A stretch of DNA of 17,550 nt from Desulforhopalus sp. GTDB taxonomy: Bacteria; Desulfobacterota; Desulfobulbia; Desulfobulbales; Desulfocapsaceae. The notes under the pieces are model-generated. The model was given only the letters and a program-made list of their open reading frames with translations, was not told the origin of the DNA and searched no databases. Below, in pieces: positions 1 to 7,800 of this stretch. The stretch covers positions 1-17,550 of the forward strand of contig JALNVI010000061.1 of assembly GCA_023231425.1 (NCBI GenBank). Reading direction: 5' to 3'. Both the position numbers and the translations under genes were made by a program. How positions within the stretch are numbered: position 1 is the first letter of the stretch; every line of letters starts with the position of its first letter.

Positions 1-1
1 A

Positions 2-73
2 GAGGATGCCTGGGATAAGGTCAAACGCGGTGTCACTACCTGGCAGGAGGCCCTGCGGGTAACTTCAGAGTAA
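2..73 (+). CDS. C-terminal end of a probable GspE/PilB-type secretion or type IV pilus ATPase (partial)
   Basis: An open frame runs from the window edge to a TAA at 71-73 and encodes 23 residues, EDAWDKVKRGVTTWQEALRV then TSE. The pattern of a lysine/valine-rich helix, then G-x-T-T, then an E-x-hydrophobic-R-V-T ending matches the usual extreme C-terminus of GspE/PilB ATPases, which power type II secretion or type IV pilus assembly at the inner membrane. Only the tail is visible, so no catalytic motif can be checked and the subfamily is open. It is followed 57 nt later by smpB on the same strand. Confidence 0.5.
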   Translation, partial: EDAWDKVKRGVTTWQEALRVTSE

Positions 74-129
74 CCCGGCCCTGTGCCGGCAGAGCCCGTG
101 TGGAAAGAGCCCGCGGGGGAGGATATGTG

Positions 130-588
130 ATGGGAATTAAAGTAGTTGCACAAAACAAGAAAGCCTGGCATGAGTACCAGATCGACACAAAGTTCGAGGC
201 GGGGATGGTGCTCTCTGGTCCGGAAGTAAAATCCCTGCGTGCCGGCAGGGCCAACCTGAAGGATGGCTATTGCAACGTTGATGATCGCGGTGAGATGATG
301 ATGTATAACGTCCACATTTCTCAATATGATTTTGCCACCCACAACCCCAATGAACCGCTGAGGGTGCGCAAGTTGCTGCTGAAGCGCCGGGAAATCAATA
401 AATTAATCGGAAAATTACGGGAGAAGGGCCTTGCGCTTATCCCATTGAAGATATATTTTATTGAGAACGGCAAAGCTAAGGTTGAATTGGGCCTTGCCCG
501 CGGGAAAAGGCTCTACGACAAGCGCGCCGCGCTGAAAGAAAAGCAGAGCGACCGCGATATGCAGCGCGAAGTGCGTCAGAAATATTAA
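130..588 (+). CDS. smpB: SsrA-binding protein SmpB
   Basis: SmpB binds tmRNA and delivers it with EF-Tu-GTP to stalled ribosomes, filling the place of the codon-anticodon pair during trans-translation in the cytoplasm. The 152-residue product has the normal family length. It starts MGIKVVAQNKKAW and contains the conserved LSGPEVKSLRAGRANLKDGY block (residues about 29-48), YNVHISQY, the RKLLLKRREI helix, and the basic tail DKRAALKEKQSDRD that enters the mRNA channel. The frame is open upstream to a GTG at 100. I chose ATG 130 because family members begin at MGIK and a GGGGGAGG ribosome-binding site lies about 8 nt upstream; GTG 127 is a less likely alternative. The ssrA gene for its RNA partner starts 84 nt downstream. 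Confidence 0.97.
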   Translation: MGIKVVAQNKKAWHEYQIDTKFEAGMVLSGPEVKSLRAGRANLKDGYCNVDDRGEMMMYNVHISQYDFATHNPNEPLRVRKLLLKRREINKLIGKLREKGLALIPLKIYFIENGKAKVELGLARGKRLYDKRAALKEKQSDRDMQREVRQKY

Positions 589-589
589 G

Positions 590-644
590 GATTGGGTATC
601 GGAAGCCGATATGTGATCTTCGCGGAGAAGGGTGTTACCCAATC
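590..644 (+). other. Hairpin in the smpB-ssrA intergenic space
   Basis: A 9-bp inverted repeat pairs GATTGGGTA (590-598) with TACCCAATC (636-644). A smaller ATCGG-AAG-CCGAT hairpin sits at 598-610 inside it. There is no T-run after the outer stem, so it is not a clear intrinsic terminator. It may be a processing or attenuation structure between smpB and ssrA. I could not assign a convincing sigma-70 promoter for ssrA in this gap. Confidence 0.3.
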
Positions 645-671
645 TTCACTTGAGTCAAACAAAATAATCAT

Positions 672-1035
672 GGGGGCGAAACGGATTCGACGGGGATGTG
701 TAAGCTCATCGTTGCATGCCGAGATTCTATCTTCTCGTTAAATGGTAGAACTTAATATAATCGCAGACGATTATAACTACGCTGTAGCTGCTTAAGAAGC
801 AGTCATACAGCCGTCCCACCAGACTTCGCCCGTAAGTCTGGAATCGGGGCGTCGACTCAACGGGCTGGCTGTTTGACGGTTGTCTGTCTTTCAAACGGCG
901 AGATTTAACAGGCTGGCTCCAGGAAATCTATGTTCCGATTGAGTTCTTGGAGTGAGATTAAAATTTGGAACTAAGCATGTAGATACGGGAGGGGAGCATT
1001 TTCGGACGGGGGTTCGACTCCCCCCGCCTCCACCA
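672..1035 (+). ncRNA. ssrA: tmRNA (transfer-messenger RNA)
   Basis: This is the 364-nt tmRNA, which rescues stalled ribosomes as both an alanyl-tRNA mimic and a short mRNA. The 5' end GGGGGCG (672-678) pairs with CGCCTCC (1025-1031) as a seven-base acceptor stem, followed by an encoded ACCA 3' end (1032-1035). The conserved GGATTCGACGGGG lies near the 5' end and the T-loop GTTCGACTC near the 3' end. The tag frame starts at the resume codon GCA (763) and ends at tandem-like TAA (793-795), encoding ADDYNYAVAA, so the full tag is (A)ADDYNYAVAA. The pseudoknot-rich middle fits the family but was not folded. A shortened copy of the 3' end at 4370-4400 shows that this gene has served as an integration site. 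Confidence 0.96.
763..795 (+). CDS. tmRNA proteolysis tag reading frame
   Basis: Codons GCA GAC GAT TAT AAC TAC GCT GTA GCT GCT TAA encode ADDYNYAVAA inside ssrA. With the non-templated alanine carried by charged tmRNA, rescued proteins would end in AADDYNYAVAA. The small hydrophobic C-terminus is the kind of degron read by ClpXP and related proteases. It is not an independent gene. Confidence 0.9.
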   Translation, partial: ADDYNYAVAA

Positions 1036-1062
1036 TTTAATAGACGGATTCTATCCGTAGAT

Positions 1063-1102
1063 ACGGGAGATAAGCCATTGTGCTTATCTCCCGTTTTTTT
1101 TT
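1063..1102 (+). terminator. Rho-independent terminator downstream of ssrA
   Basis: A perfect 13-bp stem pairs ACGGGAGATAAGC (1063-1075) with GCTTATCTCCCGT (1082-1094) around a 6-nt loop, followed by a run of T to 1102. The stem's left side begins within a 13-nt sequence, GTAGATACGGGAG (1057-1069), that also occurs inside tmRNA at 979-991. Confidence 0.92.
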
Positions 1103-1384
1103 ACCATTTTGCAAAGGGGGTTCCAGGTCACCACGGATACAAGGGCAAAATTGCATCCCCCAGTGTAAAATCATCACGACGCTGGCTCCAGCAATATCCC
1201 ACGTAAAAACAAGAACTGCTGATTTTTTGAAGCGAAAACTATCCTGACACACAGGGGGAACAAGGTTAATTTTCAGTTTTGATTAACTAGCTAATATTGC
1301 AAAAAAAATAATAACATGTTCTCGACAGCAGTAATTTTTGATATATTGTCATTCTGATTAAACTTTTAGTTCATGGGTGACCGG
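1103..1384. other. Intergenic region upstream of the sensor kinase
   Basis: About 280 bases without a supported gene. The second half is AT-rich (from about 1265), which would suit a promoter for the kinase, but I could not pick a -35/-10 pair with normal spacing. No tRNA, riboswitch or repeat was recognised. If an integrated element begins right after the tmRNA, this is its left end, and it contains no integrase. Confidence 0.5.
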
Positions 1385-3775
1385 ATGGCAGAAAAACCAA
1401 CGTATGAAGAACTTGAACAACGGATTAAAGTGCTGGAAGAGATGAATCTTAATCTCAAAAGTTCCCAAAAAACTTTAAAAGAAAGTAAAGCGAAAATTGC
1501 CGAGCACAAAAAGGCAGAATCTGATTATAGAAATATATTTGAGATGGCTTCGGACATGCTCTGTGTAGCCAATTCAAGCGGAGAATACATCAAAGTAAGT
1601 CCTTCTTGCGAGAGAATCCTCGGCTACACCCCTGATGAAATCATGGATCAGGGCTGGGCCGGGCTTGTCCATCCGGATGATATCGAACCGACAAGAATCT
1701 GGGTTGAGAAGCAGCTGGAAGGGAGTGTTACTGCCGATTTTGTCAATCGGTATAGACACAAAGACGGCTCATACAAGTCGCTGGAATGGCGTGCAGCCTT
1801 CACCTCGGACGGCCATGTCTACGGAACGGCCCGAGATATCACTGAAAGCAAGCAGTCAGAGAATGAGTTAATAGCGTCAAAATCTTCTTTGGCTAACATC
1901 CTCAACAACATCGGTGACCCTGTATTCATCAAAGATGAACAACACAGGTTTATTGTCGTGAATGATGCTTTTTGCTCCATCTTTGGTCGAGTCAGGGAAG
2001 AGATAATTGGCAAAACATTAGGAGAAGAAGTCCCTCAAAACGAGCAGGATCATTTTCTGGAAATTGATAGACAGGTACTGGCGAATGGGAAAGAGAATTC
2101 ATGTGAGGAAACGCTCACGGTTAAAGGATCAGAAAAATTAATTATTTTAACCAAAAAAACCAGATATATAGCCGAAAATGGTGATAAATACCTTGTTGGT
2201 GTGATTCGTGATATTACCGAACGGGAAACGTATGAGACTGCACTGCGACAGAGCGAAAAACGATATAGAGAGTTGTTTGAAAATGCCCCATTCCCCTATC
2301 AAAGCCTGGATGAAAATGGTTATCTCCTTGAAGCCAATAGAAGGTGGTTGGATCACTTGGGATACTTTCGAGATGAGGTTGTTGGTAAATCATTTGCTGA
2401 TTTTTTACATCCTGATTGGCAAAGTCATTTCAGAGAAAACTTCCCTAAGTTTAAATCAGTTGGGGAGGTTCTCGGTATCGAGTTTCAGCTGAGGAAAAAG
2501 GATGGGACATATTTTTGGGTGTCATTTGATGGTAAAATTAACAGAGACCATAATGGAGACTTTATTCAAACACACTGTGTTTTTACTGATATCTCTGAAC
2601 AAAAGAGACTTCAAAATAAAGTAACTATGCAGAATGAAGCCCTTAATCAATCTCAGAAATTGGAATCTGTTGGTCGATTGGCAGGAGGCATAGCTCACGA
2701 TTTTAACAATATGCTCAGTATTATTCTCGGTTATACAGACTTGGCTTTGGGAAAATTAGAACCGAGTGATCCCTTATATGGCGATATGGAAGAGATTTAC
2801 CAGGCTGGTATCCGTTCAGCAGACATGACACGGCAGTTACTGGCGTTTGCTCGACAACAAACGGTTGCCCCCAGGGTGCTTAATCTTAATGACAACATCG
2901 GTAGTATGATAAAGATGCTTCGTCACTTGATCGGTGAAGACATTGATTTTGCGTGGATACCTGGAACTGAACTCTGGTCAGTTAAAATTGATCCTTCTCA
3001 AATCGATCAAATCCTGGCAAATCTCTGTGTCAATGCCAGGGATGCAATAACTGACGTAGGTAAAGTTACTATCGAAACAAAAAATATTGCATTTGATGAA
3101 GACTACTGTGCAGATCACACAGGATTTCTTCCTGGTGAGTATATAATGCTTGTGGTAAGTGACGATGGTTGCGGAATAGCACCAGATGCTATGAATCATA
3201 TTTTTGAGCCGTTCTTTACGACCAAAAAGAGTGGCCAGGGCACTGGACTTGGACTGGCCACTGTATATGGTATTGTCAAACAGAACAATGGGTTTATAAA
3301 CGTCTACAGTGAATTAGAGAAGGGGACAACGATAAGGGTTTATTTCTCTCGGCATGTAGCACAAGCTATCGAAGTAAGAAACGAGACTGTCCAGGAAAAC
3401 CCATTGAGCCAGGGAGAAACAATCCTCCTGGTTGAAGATGATGCTTCTATTTTGAATCTTGGTATAAGAATACTTGAAAATTTGGGGTATAATGTACTCT
3501 CAACCACGAGGTCAAAAGACGCTAAAAAAATGGCCGAGGAATACGATGGGCAGATCAACCTTTTGATAACAGATGTGGTTATGCCAGAGATGAATGGCCG
3601 GGAACTTTCTGAACAACTGCAACTCCTCTACCCCGAGCTCAAAATACTGTTCATGTCCGGGTACACTGCGAATGTCATAGCCCACCATGGTGTATTGGAT
3701 GAAGGTATTTATTTCATATCAAAGCCGTTTTCTCCGAAAGACATAGCTCTTAAAATTAGAGAAGTATTGGATTGA
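1385..3775 (+). CDS. Orphan hybrid sensor histidine kinase with three PAS domains and a receiver domain
   Basis: The 796-residue product senses an unknown cue, autophosphorylates on a histidine and passes phosphate to its own C-terminal receiver. After a coiled-coil start (residues 1-50) come three PAS modules (about 50-160, 170-275 and 285-405), each ending in a GT/GV-RDITE or FTDISEQ type motif. The HisKA helix carries GRLAGGIAHDFNN with phospho-His about 438. The ATPase domain has the N-box NLCVNARDAI, DDGCGIAP, FEPFFTTK and GQGTGLGLATVYGIV. The receiver starts at ETILLVEDD, with phospho-Asp about 730 in LLITDVVMPEMNG and Lys in FISKPFSP. There is no signal peptide or membrane segment, so it is cytosolic. 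I chose ATG 1385 because GGTGA lies just upstream and many relatives start MAEKPTYEELEQRI; ATG 1373 would add four residues. No partner regulator is adjacent. It lies between the two tmRNA 3' ends and is visibly more AT-rich than the defence operon. Confidence 0.93.
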   Translation: MAEKPTYEELEQRIKVLEEMNLNLKSSQKTLKESKAKIAEHKKAESDYRNIFEMASDMLCVANSSGEYIKVSPSCERILGYTPDEIMDQGWAGLVHPDDIEPTRIWVEKQLEGSVTADFVNRYRHKDGSYKSLEWRAAFTSDGHVYGTARDITESKQSENELIASKSSLANILNNIGDPVFIKDEQHRFIVVNDAFCSIFGRVREEIIGKTLGEEVPQNEQDHFLEIDRQVLANGKENSCEETLTVKGSEKLIILTKKTRYIAENGDKYLVGVIRDITERETYETALRQSEKRYRELFENAPFPYQSLDENGYLLEANRRWLDHLGYFRDEVVGKSFADFLHPDWQSHFRENFPKFKSVGEVLGIEFQLRKKDGTYFWVSFDGKINRDHNGDFIQTHCVFTDISEQKRLQNKVTMQNEALNQSQKLESVGRLAGGIAHDFNNMLSIILGYTDLALGKLEPSDPLYGDMEEIYQAGIRSADMTRQLLAFARQQTVAPRVLNLNDNIGSMIKMLRHLIGEDIDFAWIPGTELWSVKIDPSQIDQILANLCVNARDAITDVGKVTIETKNIAFDEDYCADHTGFLPGEYIMLVVSDDGCGIAPDAMNHIFEPFFTTKKSGQGTGLGLATVYGIVKQNNGFINVYSELEKGTTIRVYFSRHVAQAIEVRNETVQENPLSQGETILLVEDDASILNLGIRILENLGYNVLSTTRSKDAKKMAEEYDGQINLLITDVVMPEMNGRELSEQLQLLYPELKILFMSGYTANVIAHHGVLDEGIYFISKPFSPKDIALKIREVLD

Positions 3776-4360
3776 GGCAGGGTGAAAAAAGTGGATGTTA
3801 AAGTCTGCTATCAATTTTATCATGAATAATGTTCTTGATAAAAACTTACTCCAGTTACAGTTGGGCTGTTAATGTTGCCAATTGCAACGTTCTGTTATTC
3901 ATTCAAATTCCAAATTGAAGGTGTTTCCTGTAAAGCTCTGGTATGATATTCCCCTCCTGTATCAACCTGTCAGATTAAAGGTAGCCTAAATTGAATAGTA
4001 CGTTTTTTTAGTGTGAGTTCACAATTTAAGCTCAACATCACCCAGGTGGCGACCAGAAGTTGTGCCCTCGGGTGTGGTGCTCACTACAATCCGGCAGCTT
4101 CCTCAGTCTCCGAGCATATTTAACGTGTACTCAGTGTCTGCGAATTTACGGCAGTTCGGGTTCCACCAGTCTCGCATCCTGACATTGCTGAAAAACCTTT
4201 GCATCACCACTCTGACCAGATTTCCGTAGTGACGCCCCTCTTTCCGCCATGGCATCATCTCAAGGGCCATGTCCTGCGTAGAGACAAGGTCTTCTCCATA
4301 ACCTTTATCCACACGAGAGCAGCGATAAAGATAGTAGTACACAAATTCAGTTAGTTAATG
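3776..4360. other. Gene-poor stretch between the sensor kinase and the second tmRNA 3' end
   Basis: About 585 bases with no recognised gene. The first 250 bases are AT-rich, have no convincing ORF on either strand and show no clear terminator for the kinase. The right half is less AT-rich and contains only the doubtful reverse ORF at 4103-4342. The stretch would be the right end of the element bounded by the two tmRNA 3' ends. I see no integrase motif in it. Confidence 0.5.
4103..4342 (-). CDS. Hypothetical 79-residue protein or gene fragment
   Basis: I do not recognise this ORF. It encodes a rather basic, aromatic-rich peptide (segments MYYYLYRCSRVDKGYGEDLV and MRDWWNPNCRKF), with no signal peptide or membrane helix. 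I saw no integrase catalytic signature (R...H-x-L-R-H...Y) and no DDE or HTH pattern. After its stop, translation of the reverse strand continues open for a while (EGTTSGRHLGD), which suggests the decayed end of a longer gene. It lies just inside the second tmRNA-like end. It could also be chance coding. Confidence 0.25.
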   Translation of the reverse strand: MYYYLYRCSRVDKGYGEDLVSTQDMALEMMPWRKEGRHYGNLVRVVMQRFFSNVRMRDWWNPNCRKFADTEYTLNMLGD

Positions 4361-4369
4361 GCGGTCATC

Positions 4370-4400
4370 GGGCCCTGAGTTCGACTCCCCGCCTCCACCA
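4370..4400 (+). repeat. Partial, shortened copy of the tmRNA 3' end (probable attachment-site remnant)
   Basis: The sequence GTTCGACTCCCC-GCCTCCACCA followed by TTT repeats the tmRNA 3' end (about 1014-1038), except that the C-run has four rather than six bases. The bases on its left (GGGCCCTGA) do not match the tmRNA T-stem, and no acceptor 5' strand is present, so it is not a functional tRNA or tmRNA. A 3'-end copy of a tRNA-like gene in direct orientation is the usual footprint of integrase-mediated insertion into ssrA. A strong terminator follows 12 nt later, as at the real ssrA. Confidence 0.75.
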
Positions 4401-4412
4401 TTTTGAAAAAGG

Positions 4413-4458
4413 AAACCCGCCTTTCTGGAGTAACTCTCCGGGAAGGCGGGTTTTCTTT
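4413..4458 (+). terminator. Rho-independent terminator after the second tmRNA 3' end
   Basis: A long hairpin pairs 4413-4430 with 4436-4453 around the loop TAACT, with two or three G-T wobbles. Its core is AAACCCGCCTT against AAGGCGGGTTT, followed by TTCTTTTT. Its place 12 nt after a CCA end suggests it is the original chromosomal ssrA terminator, pushed away by insertion of the 1036-4400 segment. It also insulates the defence operon from the kinase side. Confidence 0.88.
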
Positions 4459-4474
4459 TTCTCTACCGGGTATC

Positions 4475-4552
4475 TTGTATCTCTTTAACCCTGTTTATAA
4501 CCTGATGCAGCCGGATTATGCCCGTCTGGGATACTTTCAGGGAAACTCCCTG
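4475..4552 (+). promoter_or_regulatory. Leader region with possible promoter and a small dyad ahead of the defence operon
   Basis: Between the terminator (4458) and the HTH reading frame (4595) there must be an operon promoter. The best candidate I see is TTGTAT (4475-4480) and TATAAC (4496-4501), but the 15-nt spacing is short. A perfect 6-bp dyad, CAGGGA-AAC-TCCCTG (4538-4552), follows and could be an operator for the small HTH protein or a leader hairpin. Both assignments are weak. Confidence 0.25.
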
Positions 4553-4594
4553 GTGAGCCTTTAGGCGGCCCTCAAAAGAATGATAGAGGCGAAA

Positions 4595-4786
4595 ATGGAA
4601 GACAGATGGTTATCCGTAGATGAAATTGGAGACTATCTCGGGATCAAGCGAGATACGGTCTCTAAATAGAGAAGTGAAAAAGGCCTGCCTGGCCATAAAA
4701 TTGGCCGTCTGTGGAAATTTAAGAAAGATGAGGTCGATACCTGGGTCCGCAAAGGAAAAGCTGGCGAAGTGACTGAAGGAAAATAA
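4595..4786 (+). pseudogene. Excisionase-family helix-turn-helix protein interrupted by an in-frame TAG
   Basis: The frame starts at ATG 4595 behind AGAGG and reads MEDRWLSVDEIGDYLGIKRD then TVSK, where it meets TAG at 4667-4669 (codon 25). The same frame continues as RSEKGLPGHKIGRLWKFKKD and EVDTWVRKGKAGE to TAA at 4784-4786. The two halves together match a whole excisionase-type MerR-like winged HTH domain of about 63 residues, a family often found as a transcriptional regulator at the head of defence operons. Homologues usually have Trp or Tyr at the TAG position, and TGG to TAG is a single change. It is therefore a fresh nonsense mutation, a sequencing error, or a recoded codon. DUF499 starts 19 nt after its end, so loss would affect operon control. 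Confidence is high for the family and lower for true inactivation. Confidence 0.8.
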
Positions 4787-4805
4787 CAGAATCAGGAGTT
4801 TATAA

Positions 4806-7800
4806 ATGAAAACCATTCGCAATGCGTGTCAATTACAGCCCAATGCTCTTGAAATCAATGTGGGAGATCAAATCGAGCAACTTGATCAAATCATCAACGA
4901 TACCAATGGGCAGGAATATTACAAGAAAACGTTCATTACGGACGGAATGAAAACTCTCCTGTCGAAGGGGATGGCGCGTCTTGCCGGTAAATCGAACGAT
5001 ACCGTGTTTCACCTGAAACAGGCTATGGGTGGAGGGAAAACACACTTGATGGTTGGTTTTGGGCTCCTGGCAAAGGATTCAACACTCCGCGAGGCACAAA
5101 CAGGTTCGATCCTGTACCAATCCGATTTTGGTTCAGCGAAAATTGCAGCGTTTAATGGACGCAATAATCCTGACACCTATTTTTGGGGTGAGATTGCCCG
5201 TCAGTTAGGCAAAGAGAGTCTCTTTAAAGAATATTGGGAGTCTGGTGCGAAAGCACCGGATGAAAAGGCGTGGGTAACGCTCTTCGATGGAGAAGAACCC
5301 GTTTTGATCCTTTTGGATGAGATGCCTCCCTATTTTCATTATTACAGCACGCAGGTTTTAGGCCATGGCACCATTGCCGACGTCATCACCCGGGCCTTTT
5401 CCAATATGCTGACAGCCGCGCAGAAAAAGAAAAATGTCGCTATTGTCGTGTCGGATTTAGAAGCCGCCTATGACACCGGTGGTAAATTAATTCAACGTGC
5501 GCTGGATGATGCCACCCAGGAACTGGGTCGCGCCGAGATCTCCATTACCCCGGTTAATCTGGAATCGAATGAAATCTATGAGATTCTGCGTAAGCGCCTT
5601 TTTTTATCCTTGCCGGATAACAGTGAAATTGCTGATGTGGCATCCGTCTATGCTGCCAGACTGGCCGAAGCGGCGAAGGCCAAAACAGTTGAGCGAAGTG
5701 CCGAAGCTCTGGCCAACGACATTGAATCAACGTATCCTTTCCACCCCAGCTTTAAAAGCATCGTTGCTCTCTTCAAGGAGAACGAAAAGTTTAAACAAAC
5801 ACGTGGTCTGATGGAGCTGGTTTCCCGCCTTCTGAAATCTGTCTGGGAGGGAAATGAAGATGTGTACCTGATTGGCGCACAGCATTTTGATCTGTCGATT
5901 TCTGAGGTCCGTGAAAAGCTGGCTGAAATCTCTGAGATGCGTGATGTTATTGCACGTGACTTATGGGATTCCACCGATAGCGCCCATGCGCAGATTATTG
6001 ATATTGACAGCGGCAACCACTATGCCAAACAGGTCGGCACTCTGTTGTTGACGGCCAGCCTCTCTACTGCCGTTCATTCCGTAAGAGGCCTTACCGAAAG
6101 TGAAATGCTGGAATGCCTGATCGACCCCAACCATCAGGGAAGTGATTATCGAAACGCCTTTACTGAGCTGCAAAAAGCCGCATGGTACCTGCATCAAACC
6201 CAGGAGGGACGGACCTATTTCAGCCATCAGGAAAATTTAACCAAAAAGCTGCAGGGCTATGCCGACAAGGCTCCACAAAACAAGGTGGATGAACTCATTC
6301 GTCTTCGCCTGCAGGAGATGTACAACCCCGTCACCAGAGAGGCTTATGAAAAAGTACTTCCGCTACCGGAAATGGATGAGGCGGACGCGGTCCTGAAGAC
6401 CGGGCGGGCACTTCTGATCATTAGTCCGGATGGGAAGACGCCTCCCGGCGTGGTCACCAATTTTTTCAAAGGAGTAGTGAATAAAAATAATGTGCTGGTT
6501 TTAACGGGAGACAAATCATCCATTGCCAGCATCGAAAAAGCCGCAAAGCATGTCTATGCCGTGACCAAAGCGGACCACGAAATTGCGGCCTCACACCCGC
6601 AGCGCAAAGAGCTCGACGAAAAGAAGGCACAATACGAGCAGGACTTCCAAACCACCGTACTTTCTGTTTTTGATAAACTGCTCTTCCCCGGCTCCAGCCA
6701 AAGCGAAGATGTGCTCCGTTCCAAAGCGCTGGACAGCACATACCCTTCCAATGAGCCCTACAATGGTGAACAGCAGGTGGTGAAAACACTGGCTGCGGAT
6801 CCCATTAAACTCTACACGCAAATTGCTGAAAACTTTGATGCCCTCCGCGCCCGATCGGAGTCTCTGCTTTTTGGGGTTCAGGATGAAGTGCGTAAAACTG
6901 ATCTGCTCGATAAAATGAAGCAGAAAACGCAGATGCCGTGGCTGCCGAGTCGTGGCTTTGACCAGCTTGCCATCGAAGCCTGTCAACGTGGCGCCTGGGA
7001 AGATTTGGGAAATGGTTATATAACCAAAAATCCAAAACCCAAAAAAACCGAGGTTCTCATCAGTGAAGACTCTGGTTCGGATGATTCCGGTACGGTACGT
7101 CTTAAAATTGATGTGGTAAACGCAGGTAACAGCCCGCGCATCCATTATAGCGAAGATGCAGAAGTGAGTGAAAAAAGCCCTGTGCTCAGTGACAACATGC
7201 TGGCCACCAACGCGCTGCGCGTTCAGTTCTTAGCTGTTGATCCTACGGGTAAAAACCTTACGGGAACGCCTGCAACATGGACAAACCACTTAACCGTGCG
7301 CAACCGATTTGATGAAGTTGCCCGCACCATCGAACTCTTTGTCGCACCGAAAGGGTCCATCAAATATACACTGGACGGCTCTGAGGCCAGGAATGGAACG
7401 GAGTACACCAGGCCGATTCAGATTTATGATCAAGAAATCACCGTCCATGTCTTTGCGGAATGTGATGGCCTGGAAAAAAAGAACAGCTTCACCTTTTCAA
7501 AATCCGGATCAAAAGAAGTACACATTGTAAAAGAAACTCCTGCAACGTGGTATAGCGCATCGCCTAAACGCCTCGACAGTTCTTCCAAAACGTACAAAGG
7601 ACTGAAGATGGCGAAAGAGAAAAACATTGAATTTGAGCAGGTGACCTTGATGGTGGGATCTTCTCCGCAGGTCATTCATCTGTCGCTGGGGGAAATGAAG
7701 ATCGATGCCGCGTTTCTTGAAACAGAGCTGGCGCATTTACAAACGCTGCTCAGTCCGGATGCCCCGGTCGTTATGAGCTTTAAGAAAGCCTGCACACCGA

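Noticed and set aside
590..644. Intrinsic terminator of smpB
   Set aside because: The 9-bp stem has a long loop and no T-run after it, so it is listed only as a hairpin.
952..1206. 84-residue forward ORF spanning the end of ssrA and its terminator
   Set aside because: It reads through the tmRNA T-arm, the CCA end and the terminator hairpin; it is chance coding over RNA structure.
4370..4400. A second tRNA or tmRNA gene
   Set aside because: Only the 3' end matches; there is no pairing 5' acceptor strand upstream, the C-run is two bases short and the T-stem is broken.
6591..7145. 184-residue reverse ORF opposite the DUF499 gene (and a 179-residue one opposite the AlbA_2 gene at 8716-9255)
   Set aside because: Both lie wholly within well-supported forward genes, match no family I know and have no ribosome-binding or operon context; they are antisense shadows.
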